From contig CP107851.1 in the NCBI GenBank assembly GCA_036013505.1, positions 5,792,001 through 5,856,000 on the forward strand: a stretch of 64,000 nucleotides of DNA, written 5' to 3'. Positions 60,035 to 64,000 of the stretch are shown piece after piece. The translations under genes were made by a program, and so were the position numbers. Within the stretch, counting starts at the first letter, position 1, and every line of letters starts with the position of its first letter. The stretch comes from Streptomyces sp. NBC_00510 (lineage in GTDB: Bacteria; Actinomycetota; Actinomycetes; Streptomycetales; Streptomycetaceae). A model generated the notes under the pieces. The model had not been told where the DNA came from and searched no databases. It saw only the letters and a list, made by a program, of their open reading frames with translations.

Positions 60035-61203
60035 GCAGCAGCGTCATCACCAACATCGGCAGCCTGGTCACCAACGACCCGGCGCTCGGCGAGGGCCCGC
60101 TGGGGCTGCTGGAGGACGCGGCGCTCGTCATCGACGGCGAGCACGTGGCCTGGGTCGGCCCCTCCGCGGCGGCGCCCGCCGCGGACGAGTCGTACGACGC
60201 GGACGGCCGGGCCGTCATCCCCGGCTTCATCGACTCCCACTCGCACCTGGTCTTCGCCGGCGACCGCACCCGCGAGTTCAACGCCCGCATGTCGGGCCAG
60301 GCGTACACCGCGGGCGGCATCCGCACCACCGTCGCCGCCACCCGGGCCGCGAGCGACGAGGAGCTGCACGCCAACGTCGCCCGCTACGTCGCCGAGGCGC
60401 TGCGCCAGGGCACCACGACCATCGAGACCAAGTCCGGCTACGGCCTCACCCCGCACGACGAGGCCCGCGCCCTGCGCATCGCCGGCGACCACGCCGACGA
60501 GGTCACCTTCCTCGGCGCGCACATCGTCGCCCCCGAGTACGCCGACGACCCGGCCGGCTACGTCGACCTGGTCACCGGCCCCATGCTCGACGCGTGCGCC
60601 CCGTACGCCCGTTGGGTCGACGTCTTCTGCGAGCGCGGCGCCTTCGACGGCGACCAGGCCCGCGCCGTCCTCACCGCCGGTGCCGCCCGCGGTCTGGTCC
60701 CGCGGGTGCACGCCAACCAGCTCGGCCACGGCCCGGGCGTGCAGCTCGCCGTGGAGCTGGACGCGGCCTCCGCCGACCACTGCACGCACCTCACCGACGC
60801 CGACGTCGACGCGCTCGCCAACAGCCGCACGGTCGCGACGCTGCTGCCCGGCGCCGAGTTCTCCACCCGCGCCGTCTACCCCGACGCGCGGCGGCTGATC
60901 GACGCGGGCGCCACCGTCGCGCTGTCCACGGACTGCAACCCCGGTTCCTCCTTCACCAGTTCCATGCCCTTCTGCGTGGCCGTCGCCGTACGGGACATGC
61001 GGATGACCCCGGACGAGGCGGTGCGGGCCGCGACCCTGGGCGGGGCGCTGGCGCTGCGCCGGGACGACGTCGGGCGGCTCGCGCCCGGCGCGCGGGCCGA
61101 CGCGCTGGTGCTGGACGCCCCGTCGCACGTCCACCTCGCCTACCGGCCCGGTGTGCCGCTGGTGTCCGCCGTGTGGCGGCGCGGGGTGCGCGCGGCGACG
61201 TGA
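60031..61203 (+). CDS. hutI: Imidazolonepropionase
   Basis: 390 residues from ATG 60031, overlapping the hutF stop (ATGA). Hydrolyses 4-imidazolone-5-propionate to N-formimino-L-glutamate. Metal site FIDSHSHLVFAGDR (about 67-80). The pocket is shown by TIETKSGYGLT (about 130-140) and HANQLGHGPGVQLAVELDAASADHCTHL near 231-258. The catalytic Asp is in VALSTDCNPGSSF (about 300-312). All belong to the HutI amidohydrolase group. The last gene of the operon, followed by a strong hairpin. The order hutU, M20, hutF, hutI matches no metabolic order, but every gene overlaps its neighbour, indicating a single coupled unit. Confidence 0.96.
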   Translation: MSSSVITNIGSLVTNDPALGEGPLGLLEDAALVIDGEHVAWVGPSAAAPAADESYDADGRAVIPGFIDSHSHLVFAGDRTREFNARMSGQAYTAGGIRTTVAATRAASDEELHANVARYVAEALRQGTTTIETKSGYGLTPHDEARALRIAGDHADEVTFLGAHIVAPEYADDPAGYVDLVTGPMLDACAPYARWVDVFCERGAFDGDQARAVLTAGAARGLVPRVHANQLGHGPGVQLAVELDAASADHCTHLTDADVDALANSRTVATLLPGAEFSTRAVYPDARRLIDAGATVALSTDCNPGSSFTSSMPFCVAVAVRDMRMTPDEAVRAATLGGALALRRDDVGRLAPGARADALVLDAPSHVHLAYRPGVPLVSAVWRRGVRAAT

Positions 61204-61265
61204 TCCGCGCCGCATGTGGTGCGTGCGGCCGTGCTGGTGACAGACGTCCGGGCTGACAACAGGCC

Positions 61266-61297
61266 GGGCCCGGTGAGAGGGAACTCTCACCGGGCCC
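61266..61297. terminator. Terminator between hutI and sigI
   Basis: 13-bp perfect stem (61266-61278, 61285-61297), 6-nt loop, between convergent transcripts. Confidence 0.85.
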
Positions 61298-61326
61298 ACC
61301 GCGCCGTGCCGGGGAGGGGGAGCGGG

Positions 61327-62211
61327 TCACTCCTCCACGAGCAGCCCCCGTCGCAGCCGCCCGAGGGTGCGGCTGAGCAGCCGCGAGACGTGCATCTGGG
61401 AGATGCCCAGCTCCTCACCGATCTCGGACTGTGTCATGTTGCCCACGAAGCGCAACGAGAGGATCTGCCGGTCGCGCGCCGGGAGCTCGGCGATCAGCGG
61501 CTTGAGGGACTCCACGTACTCGATCCCCTCCAGACCGTGGTCCTCGTAGCCGATGCGGTCGGCGAGCGCCCCCTCGGAGTCGTCCTCCTCGGGCTGGGCG
61601 TCCAGCGAGCTCGCGGTGTACGCGTTGCTGGCGCTCATGCCCTCGACGACCTCGGACTCGGTGATCTGCAGCCGGTCGGCCAGCTCGGCGACGGTCGGCG
61701 CGCGGTCCAGCTGCTGCGCGAGCTCGTCACCGGCCTTGGCCAGGTCCAGCCGCAGTTCCTGGAGCCGGCGCGGGACCCGCACGGACCAGGAGGTGTCACG
61801 GAAGAAGCGCTTGATCTCGCCGATGATCGTCGGCATGGCGAAGGTGGGGAACTCGACCCCGCGACTCAGCTCGAAGCGGTCGATGGCCTTGATCAGCCCG
61901 ATCGTGCCCACCTGGATGATGTCCTCGACGGGTTCGCTGCGGGAGCGGAACCGGGAGGCGGCGAACTTCACCAGGGCGAGGTTGAGCTCGACCAGGGTGT
62001 TGCGTACGTAGCTGTACTCGGGGGTGCCCTCCTCCAGCGTCTCGAGCCGCTGGAAGAGCGTCTTGGACAGGGCCCGAGCGTCGACCGGACCCACCTCGTC
62101 GAAGGGCGGGATCTCCGGGAGGTCCTCCAGGCCCTCCGGTGTTCCGTGTTCCTCGTGGACGCTGGCCTCGGTGGTCGCCGACGCGTCGCGCGCGTCGAGC
62201 CGGGATGCCAT
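61327..62211 (-). CDS. sigI: SigB/F-type alternative sigma factor, SigI-like
   Basis: 294 residues from ATG 62211, preceded by GGAGGAG. Region 2 at about 85-130 includes NLALVKFAASRFRSRSEPVEDIIQVGTIGLIKAIDRFE and MPTIIGEIKRFFRD. Region 3 at about 155-200 has LAKAGDELAQQLDRAPTVAELADRL. Region 4 at about 235-285 carries the -35-reading HTH MTQSEIGEELGISQMHVSRLLSRTL. This is the group 3 stress/development class (SigB, SigF and relatives). The adjacent divergent STAS and HATPase genes are the partner-switching pair of such factors. From memory this locus corresponds to sigI of S. coelicolor, linked to osmotic stress. Possible GGGTAG -10-like site around 62270 (minus strand). Confidence 0.92.
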   Translation of the reverse strand: MASRLDARDASATTEASVHEEHGTPEGLEDLPEIPPFDEVGPVDARALSKTLFQRLETLEEGTPEYSYVRNTLVELNLALVKFAASRFRSRSEPVEDIIQVGTIGLIKAIDRFELSRGVEFPTFAMPTIIGEIKRFFRDTSWSVRVPRRLQELRLDLAKAGDELAQQLDRAPTVAELADRLQITESEVVEGMSASNAYTASSLDAQPEEDDSEGALADRIGYEDHGLEGIEYVESLKPLIAELPARDRQILSLRFVGNMTQSEIGEELGISQMHVSRLLSRTLGRLRRGLLVEE

Positions 62212-62362
62212 GCTCTCCTCCTCGGTGCGGCGGCAGGGCAAGCGGAGCGTGAAATTCAGCCCACACTCAACGCCTACCCCGTTCGGCGTGGATATTGCAA
62301 CCCGGCGGTCGTCGATCTCCGGGCCGCCGCCGGAGCGACTACCGCCCTGATCAGGAAGCGCG

Positions 62363-62368
62363 TAGGGT
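62363..62368 (+). promoter_or_regulatory. -10 hexamer TAGGGT of the STAS gene
   Basis: 39 nt before the ATG at 62408; leader of about 35 nt with a good ribosome site. Confidence 0.45.
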
Positions 62369-62407
62369 GCGAGATGCGGATCGCCGAGTCGTCCGGGAGG
62401 AGTGTGC

Positions 62408-62776
62408 ATGGACCGCGAGATGGTCGACACGGCCGGACGGGACCGGCTGCATGTTTCCGTGCAGCGGTACGGCACGAAGGCGGTCGTGGCACCTGCCGGT
62501 GAGCTCGACCACCACACCGCCGACCTGCTGCGCGAGCCGCTCGACAAACTGATCGAGGACGGCTTCGGCACCCTCGTGGTGGACTGCACGCATCTGGAGT
62601 TCTGCGACTCCACCGGACTCAACGTCCTGCTCGGCACCCGGCTGAAGGCCGAGGCCGCGGGCGGGGCGGTCCATCTGGCCGGGATGAAGCCGGCCGTGGC
62701 CAAGGTCTTCGCGATCACCGGGGCCGAGGCCGTGTTCACCGTCCACGACACCCTGGACGACGCACTCAAGGAGTGA
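62408..62776 (+). CDS. STAS-domain anti-anti-sigma factor
   Basis: 122 residues from ATG 62408, five bases after GGAGGAG (GTG 62402 is an alternative). The STAS fold covers residues about 15-118: VVAPAGELDHHTADLLREPL, TLVVDCTHLEFCDSTGLNVLLG and a final helix VFTVHDTLDDALK. The phosphorylatable Ser lies in FCDSTGL. In the unphosphorylated state it should bind the anti-sigma kinase and free the sigma factor. It is divergent from sigI and 142 bp ahead of the kinase gene. The spacing suggests a shared promoter with, or separate expression of, the kinase. Confidence 0.93.
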   Translation: MDREMVDTAGRDRLHVSVQRYGTKAVVAPAGELDHHTADLLREPLDKLIEDGFGTLVVDCTHLEFCDSTGLNVLLGTRLKAEAAGGAVHLAGMKPAVAKVFAITGAEAVFTVHDTLDDALKE

Positions 62777-62918
62777 CCCTCCGCAGCGGCTCCCCACGGG
62801 GGGCGTTGTGGCACGCCCTGTTTCGTCCGCATCCGGAGGTGTTCACCGGAGCGGCCCGGGCAGGAGAGACCTCGGGATCACTTCGGACACTGGCGGACAT
62901 CGGTGAGTGGAGGCGCTG

Positions 62919-63419
62919 ATGAGCACCACCCGGCCCCCTACGGCCGACGACCGCGACCCGGATCCGGGCGATGCGGCACTGCCGCCGCGCGGCCAGGGCG
63001 CCCAGGACGCTGAGACACGGCGGCTTTCCCTTGCCGACGTGGCCGGCGTGGTGCCCAGCGCCCGCGACTTCACCCGCCAGGCCCTCTACGACTGGGGCTG
63101 GCTGCCGGCCGAGACCGCGGACCGCCGCGCGGCGGCCGAGGACGTCCTGCTGGTGGTGTCCGAGCTGGTCACCAACGCCTGCCTGCACGCGGGCGGTCCC
63201 GAGGAGCTGCGGCTGTTCCGGCACTCCAAGGCGCTGCGCCTGGAGGTCGCCGACGGCGGCTCAGGCAGTCCCGCCCCGCGGACCCCGCACCGGGCCGGAC
63301 GGCCGGGCGGGCACGGGATGTTCATAGTGCAGCGGCTCTGCCTGGACTGGGGGGTCGTACGCCACGCCGACGGCCGGCCGGGCAAGACGGTCTGGGCCGA
63401 GGTCGCCGCCCCGGCCTGA
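62919..63419 (+). CDS. Anti-sigma factor kinase (HATPase_c, RsbW/SpoIIAB-like)
   Basis: 166 residues from ATG 62919, with GGAGG six bases before (GTG 62907 overlaps that site). An N-terminal disordered stretch (1-32) precedes the GHKL ATPase: N box SELVTNACLHAGG (about 90-102), G1 box EVADGGSGSP (about 115-124) and G2 box GGHGMFIVQRL (about 136-146). ATP-dependent Ser kinases of this group bind a sigma factor and phosphorylate the STAS antagonist. Together with the STAS gene and sigI this forms a complete three-part switch. No phosphatase (SpoIIE/RsbU type) is present in the window to reset it. Confidence 0.93.
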   Translation: MSTTRPPTADDRDPDPGDAALPPRGQGAQDAETRRLSLADVAGVVPSARDFTRQALYDWGWLPAETADRRAAAEDVLLVVSELVTNACLHAGGPEELRLFRHSKALRLEVADGGSGSPAPRTPHRAGRPGGHGMFIVQRLCLDWGVVRHADGRPGKTVWAEVAAPA

Positions 63420-63468
63420 GCCGGATCTCTTCCCCTCTCTCCCTCACGGGCGTACTGTCGCGCCACAT

Positions 63469-63483
63469 CTGATGGATCGTCAG
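63469..63483. promoter_or_regulatory. Imperfect palindrome CTGATGGATCGTCAG
   Basis: Same pattern as 31651-31665, 27 bp before the secreted-protein start at 63511; shared 17-mer ATCTGATGG-N2-CGTCAGT apart from two central bases. Confidence 0.4.
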
Positions 63484-63510
63484 TAACTTCTGGGGGAAGG
63501 GAGACATCCG

Positions 63511-64000
63511 GTGTCGCTCCCCAAGCGCAAGGCGGCCGCGGTGTCGACCGTCGGCGCCGTCATGGCGGCGGCGGCCGTCCTCGGCAGCGCCCCGGCCGCG
63601 TACGCGAAGGTCGTGGACGTCAAGTACGACTGCAAGACCCCGATCGGCGACAAGAGCGCCGTCTCGCCCATCGACATCACCGCCGCCAAGTCGGGGTCGG
63701 GCTACAGGATCGTGATGTCGTTCCGGAAGGGCGTCTCCTCCAGTCCCGTCGACCTGGGGAAGGGCGCCATGAATCCGAGTGCCCTCATCACCCTCGGCGG
63801 GGCCGACAGCGGGTCGCTCAAGGTGTCGGGTCCCGCGAACGCCGCGACCGTGCCCGCCAACACCCCGATCAAGATCAACGACTTGTCGGGCACCTACGTC
63901 CCGCGCGGGAGCGGCAAGGTCACCTTCACCGCGGGGGTGCTCACCATCAAGGCCCTCGGTACGACGACGACCTGCACCCCGGGGAACGGCCCGGGGCCCT
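63511..64000 (+). CDS. Secreted protein, 3' end beyond the window
   Basis: 163 residues are visible from GTG 63511, preceded by GGGGGAAGGGAG. Sec signal: basic SLPKRKAAA, hydrophobic core VGAVMAAAAVLGSAPAA, and predicted cleavage AYA-KV near residue 33. The mature part is beta-rich and Ser/Gly/Thr-rich: VVDVKYDCKTPIGDKSAV, then YRIVMSFRKGVSSSPV, then SGTYVPRGSGKVTF and an ending TTTTCTPGNGPGP that begins a low-complexity linker. One Cys pair (about 40 and 155) may form a disulfide. This resembles Ig-like secreted proteins of Streptomyces, possibly DUF6801-like. It reads out of the window, so total length and C-terminal anchor are unknown. Confidence 0.8.
   Translation, partial: MSLPKRKAAAVSTVGAVMAAAAVLGSAPAAYAKVVDVKYDCKTPIGDKSAVSPIDITAAKSGSGYRIVMSFRKGVSSSPVDLGKGAMNPSALITLGGADSGSLKVSGPANAATVPANTPIKINDLSGTYVPRGSGKVTFTAGVLTIKALGTTTTCTPGNGPGP

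Noticed and set aside
62212..62832. N-terminal extension of SigI across the STAS gene
   Set aside because: The extension is antisense to a clear STAS gene, and ATG 62211 has a strong GGAGGAG site.

Overview
The window is a 64-kb piece of a Streptomyces chromosome. The evidence is a very high G+C content with nearly all third codon positions G or C, frequent GTG starts, start/stop overlaps of the GTGA/ATGA type, a complete bldA tRNA-Leu(UAA) gene at 31756-31838, and conserved Streptomyces blocks (enolase-DivIC-DUF501-Ppx/GppA; a SigI-type partner-switching locus). From memory, much of 12.9-63.4 kb follows the order seen around eno, bldA, hut and sigI in S. coelicolor. No insertion sequence, prophage, CRISPR array or rRNA gene is visible.

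1-8.7 kb is the most accessory-looking part: the end of a surface-glycan locus. It holds a GT-B glycosyltransferase cut by the window edge, an acyltransferase-3 protein that seems to start at ATC, a GT8/TPR/pyruvyltransferase fusion, a GT29 (sialyltransferase-fold) enzyme coupled to it, a GT2 enzyme and a polysialyltransferase-like enzyme. 8.7-12.9 kb carries a Ser/Thr kinase with a TPR tail coupled to a membrane protein, then an HTH/N6-methyltransferase/specificity-like fusion with no restriction partner.

13-24.8 kb is mostly core: three lipoproteins (one an HNH nuclease with an excalibur domain), MazG, endonuclease V, a P450, an Rpf-LysM muralytic protein, enolase, DivIC, DUF501 and a Ppx/GppA phosphatase. 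24.8-31.4 kb has a type II NADH dehydrogenase behind a Rex-like operator, a cyclopropane-fatty-acid synthase, and a MacB-like ABC exporter. bldA follows, then an AraC/GyrI regulator, a LysR regulator divergent from a VOC protein, a metallophosphoesterase, a secreted alkaline phosphatase, a Bax-inhibitor-1 protein and several small genes.

40-50.6 kb holds a thiolase, an AraC-VOC pair, an imperfect tandem repeat, an SGNH hydrolase, a LuxR-type regulator, cystathionine beta-synthase, an inositol-monophosphatase-like enzyme, an acyl-CoA synthetase and an RpiR regulator. 50.6-53.5 kb is a self-contained ferredoxin/ferredoxin-reductase/P450 operon. 54.3-61.2 kb is the histidine-utilisation operon hutU-M20 amidohydrolase-hutF-hutI, divergent from a PLP decarboxylase. 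61.3-63.4 kb is sigI with a divergent STAS antagonist and anti-sigma kinase. The window ends inside a secreted-protein gene.

Regulation visible in the DNA includes many perfect intergenic hairpins, at least eight genes whose -10 hexamer lies 6-7 nt before the start codon (probable leaderless transcripts), and several operator-like palindromes. I saw no in-frame TTA codon in the called genes by eye, so bldA itself may not act directly on its neighbours.
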